Source of the DNA: Bacteroidia bacterium
Lineage (GTDB): Bacteria; Bacteroidota; Bacteroidia; 2-12-FULL-35-15
Direction: 5' to 3'
DNA: 64,000 nucleotides
Assembly (NCBI GenBank): GCA_030654175.1
Contig: JAURXZ010000049.1
Span: forward strand, 404,334-468,333
Of this stretch, positions 48,350 to 57,190 are shown one piece after another. Each line of letters opens with the position of its first letter. The first letter of the stretch is position 1. Below the pieces are notes generated by a model. It was given only the letters and a program-made list of their open reading frames with translations, made no database searches and was not told the DNA's origin. The position numbers and the translations under genes are program-made.

Positions 48350-48877
48350 ATGAAAAGAGTATCTTTTTTAACTATTGCATTGATTTTACTCTTATGTAAA
48401 CCGGTGCTCATAGCACAGGATTCAATCAAAAATGCAGCGGAGGTTCATTATAAATATGGTATTGGTGGTGGGGCAGGTTTTGCAACAGGGTATGGATTAT
48501 CTTTTAGATATATACCAAAAAAGTTTGGCGGGCAAGTAAATTTTGCACCTTTTAAAAACAAAGAAACTGAAAGATACAGCGTGGGACTTACATTAATTTA
48601 TACATTAATTGAAAGTAAAATAACCAATCTTTTTTTATATCAGGCCAATCATTATTACTACAATTCCCAAATGATTTATGTTTATGACCCCAATTTCCCT
48701 GATAAGCAAGAAATGGAAAGGAATACGGAGAGTTATTTTAATAATGGACTGGGTTTTGGTATTGAAATTATTATGGCAAAAAGAGTTGGGCTAAATTTAA
48801 TGGCCGGTTATGCTTTTTATGATAATTTTTCTCAAATTAACGTCACTGGAGAAGCAGCCTTGTATTATAAATTTTAA
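48350..48877 (+). CDS. Small outer-membrane beta-barrel-like protein, function unknown
   Basis: 175 residues with a signal peptide (MKRVSFLTIALILLLCKPVLIAQ). The mature part alternates hydrophobic and polar residues and is glycine- and tyrosine-rich (YKYGIGGGAGFATGYGLSFRYIP, NNGLGFGIEIIMAKRVGLNLMAGYAFYDNF, GEAALYYKF), ending in an aromatic residue, all typical of a small outer-membrane barrel. Eight strands would fit the length. I recognise no family. It stands alone on the plus strand, convergent with the cation exporter gene, so its link to the stress island is positional only. Confidence 0.7.
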   Translation: MKRVSFLTIALILLLCKPVLIAQDSIKNAAEVHYKYGIGGGAGFATGYGLSFRYIPKKFGGQVNFAPFKNKETERYSVGLTLIYTLIESKITNLFLYQANHYYYNSQMIYVYDPNFPDKQEMERNTESYFNNGLGFGIEIIMAKRVGLNLMAGYAFYDNFSQINVTGEAALYYKF

Positions 48878-48917
48878 TAATTCCAGATAATAATCTGAGA
48901 TCGTTTTATCCAATCAC

Positions 48918-49799
48918 TCACTCATTAGGCTCAATATGAATTAAAATATCTGCAATTTCAGGCATTTCTTCTTTTAAGCGGTCTTTCAGATTATGAGCAA
49001 TATTATGCCCTTCTCTTACGCTTAAGTTTGCATCCACTGTTGCGTGCAGATCAACATGGTATTTCATTCCTGTTTTTCTGATAAGGCATTTTTCAGTGTC
49101 AATAATACCACTTACTTTTTTTGCAACTTCCCTGATCGAATTTTCAACATCATCATATAAATGTTCATCCATAATTTCACCGAGTGCCGGCCGAAAAATT
49201 AAATAACTGTTGTACAAAATAAATGCTGCCGCAAAAAGAGCCGCCCAATCATCAGCCGATTCAAAACCGAAGATCAATGCAATCGAAATTCCAATAAATG
49301 CGGCTACGGATGTTAACGCATCACTTCTATGATGCCATGCATCTGCCTTTAATGAAGAACTGTTAGTTTCTTTGCTTCTTTTAATTACAAGCCTGTAGGA
49401 TATTTCTTTCCAAATTATGATAACTCCAAGAACAAGCAAAGTATAAGGTTCTGGAAGCGCATGTGGCGTTCCAATATTTTGGATGCTTTCATAAGCAATT
49501 ATAGTTGCAGAGGTTACCAAGAAAGCAACAACAAGAAAAGTGATCAGTGGCTCTGCACGTCCATGTCCATAAGGATGATTTTTGTCGGCAGGCCTGTTGG
49601 AATATTTTATCCCGAATAAAACCAGGAGCGATGAAAAAATATCGGTAGTTGATTCTATTGCATCTGCTATTAAAGCATAGGAATTACCAAAGTAACCGGT
49701 TAACCATTTGATTGCTGCCAAAAGGGTATTTCCTACAATACTGAAATAAATGGTTTTTACTGCAGTCTGTTCATTTGTCATATCAAAAAGTTTGAACAT
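48918..49799 (-). CDS. Cation diffusion facilitator (CDF) family metal exporter
   Basis: Inner-membrane proton-coupled divalent metal exporter, 293 residues. About six membrane helices, with the metal sites of the family: SYALIADAIESTTD in helix 2 (D-x3-D type) and LKADAWHHRSDALTS in helix 5 (H-x3-D), plus the intracellular NHPYGHGRAEPL loop. The C-terminal cytoplasmic domain (about 205-293) has the ferredoxin-like fold signature (VDLHATVDANLSVREGHNIAHNLK). The HHRSD site suggests zinc, iron or cadmium, but specificity is not certain. It is divergent from the ArsR-type regulator gene (369 bp apart), a common regulator-exporter layout. Confidence 0.92.
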   Translation of the reverse strand: MFKLFDMTNEQTAVKTIYFSIVGNTLLAAIKWLTGYFGNSYALIADAIESTTDIFSSLLVLFGIKYSNRPADKNHPYGHGRAEPLITFLVVAFLVTSATIIAYESIQNIGTPHALPEPYTLLVLGVIIIWKEISYRLVIKRSKETNSSSLKADAWHHRSDALTSVAAFIGISIALIFGFESADDWAALFAAAFILYNSYLIFRPALGEIMDEHLYDDVENSIREVAKKVSGIIDTEKCLIRKTGMKYHVDLHATVDANLSVREGHNIAHNLKDRLKEEMPEIADILIHIEPNE

Positions 49800-50168
49800 A
49801 ATTTTTTATGCCAAAACAAAAGTAACCCTTTGCTTTGATTTTTAAGGCTTATGTTGTGCTTTTTAACAAATTCGTTCTTTGGTTCATAATTACAACCTCT
49901 CCCGACAGCTCTTTACATTTCTCTAAGTACTGTTGAGTTAATGGGAATTATAATGCAACGAATGTGCGAATAATGTAACTTTTTTTTTGAATTCTGTAAT
50001 ACTCATCCGATAAATGCTGGGCATCTTTGTATGTCTTTTTACAATCAAATTTTGGTGAAACCACAAATTCATAGCACTTAAACCTGATAATAATCATTTT
50101 TTGCGCTGATCATAATCATAGATATCATATCTAAATATGTAAATATTTGTATATCTAAATATTCGAGA
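49800..50168. other. Divergent intergenic region between the CDF exporter and the ArsR regulator
   Basis: 369 bp with no ORF or RNA gene seen. Its right end carries repeated ATATCTAAATAT sequence (50127-50162) just before the regulator start; the rest is unremarkable. Confidence 0.6.
50127..50162 (+). promoter_or_regulatory. Candidate ArsR-type operator (direct and inverted ATATCTAAATAT repeats)
   Basis: ATATCTAAATAT occurs at 50127-50138 and 50151-50162, a 24-base period, and between them AATATTT...AAATATT forms an inverted repeat. AT-rich palindromes of this type are typical ArsR/SmtB targets. It ends 6 bases before the regulator's ATG, so binding would block its own expression. Confidence 0.5.
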
Positions 50169-50471
50169 ATGAAACAGGGAGAAGATTCAATTAAAAAAGT
50201 TTCTGAAATAATAAAAGCATTGGGGCATCCTGCGCGTTTGGAGATTCTTCTTTTATTAAGCGGAAAAAAAAAGAAAATGTCAGTAACAGATATTCACGAA
50301 AGTCTTGGATTGACCCAGCCCGAAACTTCACGGCATTTAATAGTATTAAAAAATGGTTCTGTTCTAAATTCGGAAAAGGAAGGTTCCAATTCATTTTATT
50401 TTATAAATGAAGAACATTCATTTATTCGTTGTATTGCAAACTGTATGAATAAATTTAAAGATGATCAATGA
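50169..50471 (+). CDS. ArsR-family winged-helix transcriptional regulator
   Basis: 100 residues. The winged helix-turn-helix matches ArsR: IIKALGHPARLEILLLLSGKK, recognition helix region IHESLGLTQPETSRHLIVLKNGSVL, wing EGSNSFYFI. The classic alpha-3 metal box ELCVCDL is absent (VTDIHESLG here). The only cysteines are CIANC near the C-terminus, which might sense a metal or redox change through an unusual site. Repeats in front of its start suggest self-repression. It heads a plus-strand run of island genes (50169-59208), and may control these or the divergent CDF exporter. Confidence 0.87.
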   Translation: MKQGEDSIKKVSEIIKALGHPARLEILLLLSGKKKKMSVTDIHESLGLTQPETSRHLIVLKNGSVLNSEKEGSNSFYFINEEHSFIRCIANCMNKFKDDQ

Positions 50472-50577
50472 CCAATTTTTCATTCAAAATCTCCATTAGT
50501 AAGGATAGTATGCATTGAGAGAGAAACAAAAGAACTTGTTCCGTAGCCGGATATAAAAAATAGCAATAACAGGAAAA

Positions 50578-51441
50578 ATGAAAAACGAGAATAAAATATT
50601 AATTACAAAAGCATCCGGGGAATCAGAACCTTTTGTAGCTGATAAATTAAGACATTCTTTAAGACGAGCTGGAGCCAACGATGAAAAAATAGAACGGATT
50701 GTAAAAGAAGTAAGTGGCAAGTTGTATCAGGGAATGTCTACAAGAAAAATATACAGAATTGCTTTTAACTTACTCAAGGAAAGTTCACGATATCTTGCGG
50801 CAAAATATCATTTGAAACAAGCTATTATGGAGCTTGGGCCATCTGGCTATCCCTTTGAGAAATTTATCGGTGAAATATTGCGCTACCAGGGATATAGAGT
50901 TAAAGTTGGTGAAACTGTTCAAGGTAAATGCGTTAACCATGAAATTGACGTGATCGCAGAAAAAGAACATCATCATTTTATGATTGAATGTAAATACCAC
51001 AATCTACAAGGCACATTTTCTGACGTGAAAATTCCATTATACATACAAGCCCGGTTTAAAGATGTGGAAGCACAATGGCTGAAGCTGCCTGGGCACGGAA
51101 CTAAATTTCATCAGGGATGGGTAGTAACTAATACCAGGTTTTCATCTGATGCTATTCAGTATGGAAGTTGTGCAGGATTGAAACTTTTAGGGTGGGATTA
51201 TCCAATAAAGGATAGTTTGAAGGACCTTATTGATAAACTCGGACTTTACCCGATTACGTGCCTCACAACGCTTACTAAAATTGAAAAACATCACCTTCTT
51301 GATAAAAAAATCGTGCTATGTAAAGAAATAGTTGACAATGAAAATTATTTGGTTCAGGCCAATGTGAGCGCAACAAGAATAAAACTTGTCATGGAAGAAG
51401 CAAAACAGTTAACTCAAAATTTGGATGAAAGCGGAAAATAA
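50578..51441 (+). CDS. ATP-cone / Mrr-like PD-(D/E)XK nuclease fusion
   Basis: 287 residues, cytoplasmic. N-terminal ATP-cone (about 5-95; ITKASGESEPFVADKLRHSL, then RAGANDEKIERIV), the nucleotide-sensing domain best known from ribonucleotide reductase and NrdR. Then a restriction-endonuclease-like Mrr domain (about 105-225): GYPFEKFIGEILRYQGYRV, with active-site Asp124 in HEIDVIAE and Glu137/Lys139 in IECKYH. The C-terminal part (about 240-287) has a helix-hairpin-helix look (ITCLTTLTKIEKHHLLDKK). So it may be a nuclease switched by ATP/dATP level. No methyltransferase or specificity subunit is nearby, so it is not a standard restriction system. Similar fusions occur in other bacteria, usually uncharacterised. 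Confidence 0.82.
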   Translation: MKNENKILITKASGESEPFVADKLRHSLRRAGANDEKIERIVKEVSGKLYQGMSTRKIYRIAFNLLKESSRYLAAKYHLKQAIMELGPSGYPFEKFIGEILRYQGYRVKVGETVQGKCVNHEIDVIAEKEHHHFMIECKYHNLQGTFSDVKIPLYIQARFKDVEAQWLKLPGHGTKFHQGWVVTNTRFSSDAIQYGSCAGLKLLGWDYPIKDSLKDLIDKLGLYPITCLTTLTKIEKHHLLDKKIVLCKEIVDNENYLVQANVSATRIKLVMEEAKQLTQNLDESGK

Positions 51442-51468
51442 CAATTTGAGTTTTAAAATTATTAAACA

Positions 51469-52176
51469 ATGAGTCAATCTGTACCTTTTTTTAATAAATA
51501 TTTGCCTGAATTTATTTATGGCGGAATGGATGGTTCTGTTACAACATTTGCTGTGGTTGCAGGAGCTACAGGAGCAAATTTTAATCCTAATGTAATTATT
51601 ATTCTTGGCTTGGCAAATCTTTTAGCTGATGGCTTGTCAATGTCTATCGGTAGTTATTTATCTTCTAAAGCGGAAGTAAATAATTATCAAAAACAAAAAA
51701 AACAGGAGTATTGGTCAATAGAAAATATGCCGGAAGAGGAAACAGATGAGATCAGGAAAATATACCAGGAGAAAGGATTTAAAGGCGAAATGCTTGAAGA
51801 AATTGTAAAAGTAATTACTTCAAGTAAAGCATTATGGGTGGAGGAGATGATGAAAGATGAATTAAAAATGTTGGAGTCTTCTAAAACACCTATTAACAAG
51901 GCACTTGCTACTTATTTTTCGTTTATCGCGGTAGGTTTGATACCATTACTGGTGTATTTTATTGATTTGTTTTTACCAGATACTAAATTTCCCTTGTTTT
52001 TGATTTCCTCTGTACTCACATTTTGTGCATTTATTTTTATTGGTTATTTGAAAGCATATCTCAATCACCTTAGTAAAATAAAAGGTGTTGCCGAAACATT
52101 ATTTCTTGGAGGCATTGCAGCTTTTGTTTCTTATATGGCGGGCACTGTGCTTGAAAGTTTAATAAGCAAATTTTAA
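51469..52176 (+). CDS. VIT1/CCC1-family transporter
   Basis: Membrane protein of 235 residues in the iron/manganese transporter family of yeast CCC1 and plant VIT1. The first helix carries [20 protein letters not shown], the next [25 protein letters not shown], both family signatures, followed by a charged cytosolic segment with repeated Glu (about 70-140; [28 protein letters not shown]) that forms the metal-binding domain in VIT1, and three C-terminal helices. It probably exports Fe2+ or Mn2+ from the cytoplasm. It lies 27 bases after the ATP-cone gene and 4 bases before the next gene, so is cotranscribed. Confidence 0.9.
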   Translation: MSQSVPFFNKYLPEFIYGGMDGSVTTFAVVAGATGANFNPNVIIILGLANLLADGLSMSIGSYLSSKAEVNNYQKQKKQEYWSIENMPEEETDEIRKIYQEKGFKGEMLEEIVKVITSSKALWVEEMMKDELKMLESSKTPINKALATYFSFIAVGLIPLLVYFIDLFLPDTKFPLFLISSVLTFCAFIFIGYLKAYLNHLSKIKGVAETLFLGGIAAFVSYMAGTVLESLISKF

Positions 52177-52180
52177 AAAA

Positions 52181-53554
52181 ATGGATAATAAAAATAAAAT
52201 AGAGATTCAATTTTTAGGTGCCGCAGGAACAGTTACAGGTTCCAAATACCTTATTCAAACCAACGATAAAAAGATCTTAGTTGACTGCGGTTTATTTCAG
52301 GGATTGAAGAAACTTCGTTTACTGAATTGGGATAACCTGCCATTAAATGTGGCCAATATTAACCTCGTATTGCTAACACATGGGCACCTCGATCATGTGG
52401 GATACCTGCCCAGATTAGTTAACCAAGGCTTTTCGGGGCCTGTATGGGGTACAATTCCCACTCTTGATATTGCAAAAATTATACTGGAAGACAGTGCCCG
52501 AATACAGGAGGAAGATGCTGAAAGAGCCAATGCAGAAGGGTTTTCAAAGCATAAACCAGCAAAACCTTTGTATAATACTAAAGATGTAGAAAAGACTTTA
52601 CCGCTTTTTCGCCCTCAGGAACTTGATAAATGGATAGAGATCGATAAAGAAATATTTTGCCGGTTTAGATATAACGGTCATATTATAGGAGCCACTTTTA
52701 TAGAATTAAAAATAGGCAATAAGATTATTGTTTTTTCAGGTGATATAGGTAGGGATCAGGATTTGTTGTTGAATCCACCACAGAAACCGCAAAAAGCAGA
52801 TGTCCTTTTAATAGAGTCTACTTACGGAAATCGTCTGCATCTGAATAATGCAGAGGAGCGACTGACAGAAATAATAAATACTGCTGCGATAAATAAAGGA
52901 ACAATTATTATTCCAAGTTTTGCCGTAGAGCGAGCACAAACATTGATGTATTTATTATGGAAGTTGAGAAAAAAAGGGACAATTCCCAACCTTCCTGTTT
53001 ATATGGATAGCCCAATGGGTTCAACAGTTTTGGACATTTTTGAGAAATACCCGGATTGGCATAAACTTCCTTTGGAGGAATGTAAAGAAATGGTAAAAGA
53101 TATTAAGCAAATTCGAACAATTCAGGAAACATATAAGCTGGCTGCATCCGAACAACCTAAAATTATTATTGCGGCAAGCGGAATGGCTTCCGGTGGCAGG
53201 GTGCTTACTTATTTTGTTCAATATCTTGGTAAACCTTCCACAACAATTTTACTGGTTGGTTTTCAAGCTGAAGGTACAAGAGGAAGAGCATTATTGGAGG
53301 GAGCTGAAGAAGTGAAACTTTTTGGAAAATATTTCCCGGTCAAAGCAAAAATTGAAAATGTAGAAGGACTTTCTGCTCATACCGATCAGCTAGGCTTAAT
53401 TGGCTGGATGAGTGGGTTAAAACAAAGACCTGAACATATTTTTATTATACATGGTGAACCACAAGCCGCTGATGCGTTGAGGGTAAAAATCAAAGATACC
53501 TATGGGTGGAATTGTGAGATACCTGCTTTAAATGAAATTATTAAAATTGATTAA
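52181..53554 (+). CDS. Beta-CASP metallo-beta-lactamase-fold hydrolase (RNA-processing type)
   Basis: 457 residues, the usual length of single-domain bacterial beta-CASP proteins. The MBL core carries LLTHGHLDHVGYLP (H-x-H-x-D-H), NGHIIGATFIEL and FSGDIGRD; the beta-CASP insert carries IIIPSFAVERAQTLMYLL, YMDSPMGS, and IIAASGMASGGRVLTYF; the C-terminal motif is EGLSAHTDQLGL and FIIHGEP. Such enzymes cut or trim RNA with two zinc ions. In many proteobacteria the same type sits in low-oxygen or stress gene clusters next to Usp proteins and AMP-phosphorylase-like enzymes, as here. Start ATG is 4 bases after the VIT1 stop, suggesting coupled translation. Confidence 0.92.
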   Translation: MDNKNKIEIQFLGAAGTVTGSKYLIQTNDKKILVDCGLFQGLKKLRLLNWDNLPLNVANINLVLLTHGHLDHVGYLPRLVNQGFSGPVWGTIPTLDIAKIILEDSARIQEEDAERANAEGFSKHKPAKPLYNTKDVEKTLPLFRPQELDKWIEIDKEIFCRFRYNGHIIGATFIELKIGNKIIVFSGDIGRDQDLLLNPPQKPQKADVLLIESTYGNRLHLNNAEERLTEIINTAAINKGTIIIPSFAVERAQTLMYLLWKLRKKGTIPNLPVYMDSPMGSTVLDIFEKYPDWHKLPLEECKEMVKDIKQIRTIQETYKLAASEQPKIIIAASGMASGGRVLTYFVQYLGKPSTTILLVGFQAEGTRGRALLEGAEEVKLFGKYFPVKAKIENVEGLSAHTDQLGLIGWMSGLKQRPEHIFIIHGEPQAADALRVKIKDTYGWNCEIPALNEIIKID

Positions 53555-53601
53555 TATGAAAACAAAATTTGTTTAACATATTTAATAAATAAACTATATT
53601 A

Positions 53602-55110
53602 ATGGATATCATACCAAACTTAAATAATTTAAAAGTAAAATTAATTGGGATAGATACCTATCACGAAAATAATATTTACATGCGTGAAGATTGTCATATC
53701 TGCCGTTCTGAAGGATATACCGCGTTAACAAGAGTGGTTGTGACTTCTAAAGGAAGAAGTATTGTGGCAACGCTCAATGCAGTTTATTCAGGATTAATTC
53801 ATCATGATGAAGCAGGTCTTTCCAAAGAAGCAATGGTACAATTGGATGTAAAGGAAGGAGATGAAATTAACATTAGTCATCTTCATCATATTAAATCATT
53901 GAGTAAGGTACGTTCAAAAATTTATGGAAACGAACTGGATGAAAACTCTTATTTTGAAATTATTTCAGATATAGTGGCAGGGAAGTACTCCAATATTGAA
54001 TTATCTGCGTTCGTTGCTGTATGCGCTGACGACAATCTTTCGATTAGTGAAATTATATCACTCACAAAAGCGATGATTAACACCGGACTAAAATTAAAAT
54101 GGAATAAGACTATAGTTCTTGATAAGCATTGTGCTGGTGGTCTTCCGGGTAATAGAACTTCTCCTATTGTGGTGAGTATCGTTGCTGCCGCTGGATTAAC
54201 GATCCCAAAAACGTCATCAAAAGCAATTACTTCACCAGCCGGAACAGCTAATTGTATGGAAGTAATGACACCTGTAGATTTATCAATTGACGAAATGAGA
54301 AAAGTTGTTGAAAAAGAAAATGGATGTTTTGTCTGGGGTGGTTCAATGCAATTGAGTCCTGCCGATGATCTTCTTATTTCAGTGGAAAAGGCTCTTGATA
54401 TTGACAGCGAAGGACAAATGATCGCATCCGTACTTTCAAAAAAAGCAGCGGCCGGCTCTACACATGTATTGATTGATATACCGGTTGGGAAAACGGCTAA
54501 GGTTCGTTCAATTGAAGAAGCAGAACTTCTTAAAAGTTATTTCGAAAAAGTTGCGGAAGCAATTGGGATGAAAATAGTAGTTGTATTTACAGATGGGAGT
54601 CAGCCTGTTGGAAGGGGAATAGGTCCAGCATTAGAAGCAATAAGTGTTCTTTCTGTTTTGAGAAATGAAAAGGATTGTCCTAAAGACCTGAAAGAACGAT
54701 CACTTGAATTGGCAAGTAAATTATTATTAATGTCCGGGAAATTTCCGGTAGGTGAGGAACAGAAAATTGCAAATGACATTCTGGAAAGCGGAAAGGCATT
54801 GGAAAAATTCATGGCAATTTGCGAAGCACAAGGTGGTTTCACCGAACCTAAAGTAGGCCAATACCATTTTGATGTGTTATCTGAAAATGACGGAGTTGTA
54901 AAAGAAATTGATAACCGAAAACTAGCACGTATAGCTAAACTTTCCGGTGCACCTAAATCAATAGGGGCAGGTTTAGTATTTAATTGTCCGATCGGTTCAA
55001 CAATTTCTAAAGGAGATATTTTGTTTACAATTTATGCAGATGCAAAAGGTGAATTAGAATATGCGAAAGAATATTTAAGTAGTGTTAATGATCTAATTAT
55101 AATTGAATAG
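53602..55110 (+). CDS. AMP phosphorylase / thymidine phosphorylase-family enzyme (archaeal type)
   Basis: 502 residues, matching the archaeal-type AMP phosphorylase (about 503) rather than DeoA (about 440). The extra N-terminal domain (1-85) fits that type. Core motifs are present: KAMINTGLKLKW, VLDKHCAGGLPGNRTSPI (phosphate and nucleoside phosphate binding), SKAITSPAGTANCMEVM, VWGGSMQLSPADD. Characterised archaeal members split AMP with phosphate into adenine and ribose 1,5-bisphosphate. No RuBisCO or ribose-1,5-bisphosphate isomerase is in the window, so the fate of the product is unclear. The next gene, PRPP synthetase, starts 1 base past its stop. Bacterial members are often annotated as putative thymidine phosphorylase; substrate is not proven. 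Confidence 0.88.
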   Translation: MDIIPNLNNLKVKLIGIDTYHENNIYMREDCHICRSEGYTALTRVVVTSKGRSIVATLNAVYSGLIHHDEAGLSKEAMVQLDVKEGDEINISHLHHIKSLSKVRSKIYGNELDENSYFEIISDIVAGKYSNIELSAFVAVCADDNLSISEIISLTKAMINTGLKLKWNKTIVLDKHCAGGLPGNRTSPIVVSIVAAAGLTIPKTSSKAITSPAGTANCMEVMTPVDLSIDEMRKVVEKENGCFVWGGSMQLSPADDLLISVEKALDIDSEGQMIASVLSKKAAAGSTHVLIDIPVGKTAKVRSIEEAELLKSYFEKVAEAIGMKIVVVFTDGSQPVGRGIGPALEAISVLSVLRNEKDCPKDLKERSLELASKLLLMSGKFPVGEEQKIANDILESGKALEKFMAICEAQGGFTEPKVGQYHFDVLSENDGVVKEIDNRKLARIAKLSGAPKSIGAGLVFNCPIGSTISKGDILFTIYADAKGELEYAKEYLSSVNDLIIIE

Positions 55111-55111
55111 T

Positions 55112-55984
55112 GTGAAAAAAATTGTGTTTTCTTTACCCGGCAATGAAGCGTTGGCAAATTATATTGTTGATTCCATTCAGGCTGATAGGGGAGTATCAGA
55201 ATTCCGGAAATTTCCGGATGGAGAAACCTATGTAAGAATATTAAGTAGTGTAGAAGAAAAGGATGTAATTGTAGTATGTACACTTCATCAGCCGGATGCT
55301 AAGCTTTTACCTCTTTTATTTCTTTGCAGTTTATTAAGAGACTTAAAGGTAAGATCAATTTGTTTGGTAGCTCCTTATCTTGCTTATATGAGGCAGGACA
55401 AACAATTTAATCCTGGGGAGGCCATCACTTCTGAATATTTTGCTAAACTGCTTTCGTCAAATGTTGATCGGCTTGTTACTGTTGACCCACATTTGCATCG
55501 TAGAGTATCAATGAAAGAAATTTATTCAATCCCTTGTGAAGTGTTACATGCAGACAGGTTGATTTCCAAATGGGTAAAAAAGAATATTCCCAATGCATTA
55601 TTAATTGGTCCCGACAGTGAAAGCGAACAATGGGTATCAGAGGTTGCAAAAAATGCCGGTGTTCCTTTTATAATTCTTCAAAAAATTCGAAATGGCGATC
55701 GCAATGTTGAAGTTTCTGTTCCCCAGGTAGAAGAATATAAAAATTATACACCTGTTTTAGTGGATGATATTATTTCAACGGCCAGAACTATGATTGAAAC
55801 GGTTGTGCTTCTTAATAAAGCGGGAATGAAGCCTCCTGTTTGTATAGGTGTACACGCTGTTTTTGCTGAAAATGCCTATGAAGATTTAATAAGATCTGGT
55901 GTAAGCAAGGTGGTTACCTGCAATACGGTTTTACATGAGAGTAATGCAATTGATATTGGTGAAATTATTATTCCACATTTATGA
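55112..55984 (+). CDS. Ribose-phosphate pyrophosphokinase (PRPP synthetase)
   Basis: 290 residues from a GTG at 55112; a TTG at 55103 overlapping the previous gene is the alternative. Makes PRPP and AMP from ribose 5-phosphate and ATP. Motifs: KFPDGETYVRI, the RQDK loop (YMRQDKQFNPGEAI) for ATP, VDPHLHRR (catalytic flexible-loop start), and the PRPP-binding loop VLVDDIISTARTMIE. It is shorter than the classic 310-residue enzyme and lacks some regulatory-flap residues, as in archaeal-type or class III forms. Tight coupling to the AMP-phosphorylase-like gene suggests the two act together: one releases AMP while the other consumes it. Confidence 0.92.
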   Translation: MKKIVFSLPGNEALANYIVDSIQADRGVSEFRKFPDGETYVRILSSVEEKDVIVVCTLHQPDAKLLPLLFLCSLLRDLKVRSICLVAPYLAYMRQDKQFNPGEAITSEYFAKLLSSNVDRLVTVDPHLHRRVSMKEIYSIPCEVLHADRLISKWVKKNIPNALLIGPDSESEQWVSEVAKNAGVPFIILQKIRNGDRNVEVSVPQVEEYKNYTPVLVDDIISTARTMIETVVLLNKAGMKPPVCIGVHAVFAENAYEDLIRSGVSKVVTCNTVLHESNAIDIGEIIIPHL

Positions 55985-56079
55985 TGAATTTTGAATTGTT
56001 ATCAATTGAGAAATACATAGAAACAATTGTTGATTTTTTTATGGTAATTATGTATTCATTTTTTTTTAAAGAAATATAA

Positions 56080-56529
56080 ATGATAAAATCACAAAACAGA
56101 AAAGTAAGTTTTTTTGAAAAAATAGCCCAGAAAGCTACTTCTTTTACAGGAACTACAATGGCTTTTACTATCGCTTTTTCGGTTGTTATTGCCTGGATTC
56201 TAACAGGTCCATTATTTGATTTTTCCGACACCTGGCAACTTGTTATAAATACAAGTACTACTATTATCACTTTTCTAATGGTTTTTTTGATCCAACGTCA
56301 GCAAAACAAAGATTCAAGGGCAATTCATCTGAAGCTGAATGAATTAATAGCTTCCCTGAAAGGACCAAGTAATCGGCTGATCGTTGTGGAAGATTTAACT
56401 GAGGTTGAAATTGAAACTCTTTATAAATATTATCAACAGCTTGCTTACCTGGCGAAAAAAGAAAAAGATCTATCAGTTTCTCATTCAATTGAAGAAGCGT
56501 TGGAATTGCACAAAGTAAAATATAGTTAA
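56080..56529 (+). CDS. Low-affinity iron permease family membrane protein
   Basis: 149 residues with two transmembrane helices (about 28-48 and 58-78). The N-terminus FFEKIAQKATSFTGTTMAF and the segment STTIITFLMVFLIQRQQNKDSRAIHLKLNELI are the signature of the low-affinity iron permease family (PF04120). Bacterial members are short and their transport role has not been well established, so iron uptake is an inference from the family name. The C-terminal helix is cytoplasmic and charged. It is 95 bases after the PRPP synthetase gene and 11 bases before the next gene, so it belongs with what follows. Confidence 0.85.
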   Translation: MIKSQNRKVSFFEKIAQKATSFTGTTMAFTIAFSVVIAWILTGPLFDFSDTWQLVINTSTTIITFLMVFLIQRQQNKDSRAIHLKLNELIASLKGPSNRLIVVEDLTEVEIETLYKYYQQLAYLAKKEKDLSVSHSIEEALELHKVKYS

Positions 56530-56540
56530 TTGAGATCGTT

Positions 56541-57107
56541 ATGATAATTAATAAAACAGAAGATATAAACTCAACTGCAAAGCAATCATTACTTGAACTT
56601 GCTGAAGTGAGTATTCTGCTGGATTCTTACGATGATATTTTTTCAGACTTTGATCCCAGCGCATATTCTGAAAGAACATTGTCGGATGATTTTATTTTTC
56701 AGGTAAAAAAAATTTCCGGAAATATAAGCCGGAGCAAATTATCATTAAAGCTTCTATTACCGGCAAATATGAGAAATGAAGCGGATGAAAAAGCAATTGC
56801 TAAAAGACTCCATTCCTATTTTAAAAATGTTCATCAGGTTTTGGAATCTGAAGTAAAAAAAACAAAATCAAAAGGACTGCTCTTAACAAGTATTGGAATT
56901 GCTATAATGATAGCAGCTAGCTATATATCTTTTATGAAGCCGGAAAAATACCCTGTTCATTTTTTGCTTGTGTTGTTTGAACCTGCTGGTTGGTTCTTAT
57001 TATGGACCGGGCTCGATCTTTTAGTGTTCTCTTCAAAAGAAACAATAAAAGACCTCGACTTCTATTTAAGAATGACCAAATCGGAAATTAAATTTTATAC
57101 CTATTAA
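56541..57107 (+). CDS. Uncharacterised membrane protein with two C-terminal helices
   Basis: 188 residues; I do not recognise the family. The first 105 residues are soluble, acidic then basic, and predicted helical (SLLELAEVSILLDSYDDIFSDFD, SKLSLKLLLPANMRNEADEKAIAKRLHSYF). Two membrane helices follow (GLLLTSIGIAIMIAASYISFM and HFLLVLFEPAGWFLLWTGLDLLVF), then a short charged tail (KEIKFYTY end). The WFLLWTGLD... stretch between helix and tail is distinctive and could seed a search. Its position between an iron-permease-family gene and an MgtC-family gene suggests a membrane or ion-related role. Confidence 0.75.
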   Translation: MIINKTEDINSTAKQSLLELAEVSILLDSYDDIFSDFDPSAYSERTLSDDFIFQVKKISGNISRSKLSLKLLLPANMRNEADEKAIAKRLHSYFKNVHQVLESEVKKTKSKGLLLTSIGIAIMIAASYISFMKPEKYPVHFLLVLFEPAGWFLLWTGLDLLVFSSKETIKDLDFYLRMTKSEIKFYTY

Positions 57108-57190
57108 GAACAATTCATAGTGTAGAAATTTTATACCTAAATTGGAAGAGTTGACAATGGAGGACAATATAAAAATTAAAAAAAAATAAA

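Noticed and set aside
48239-49978. Shared 15-mer GTG(T/C)GAATAATGTAA at 48239-48253 and 49964-49978
   Set aside because: Matches at 14 of 15 bases in two intergenic regions, but the sequence is AT-rich and no third copy was found; may be chance.
50578-51441. Restriction-modification system
   Set aside because: No methyltransferase or specificity gene nearby; the nuclease stands alone among metabolic and transport genes.
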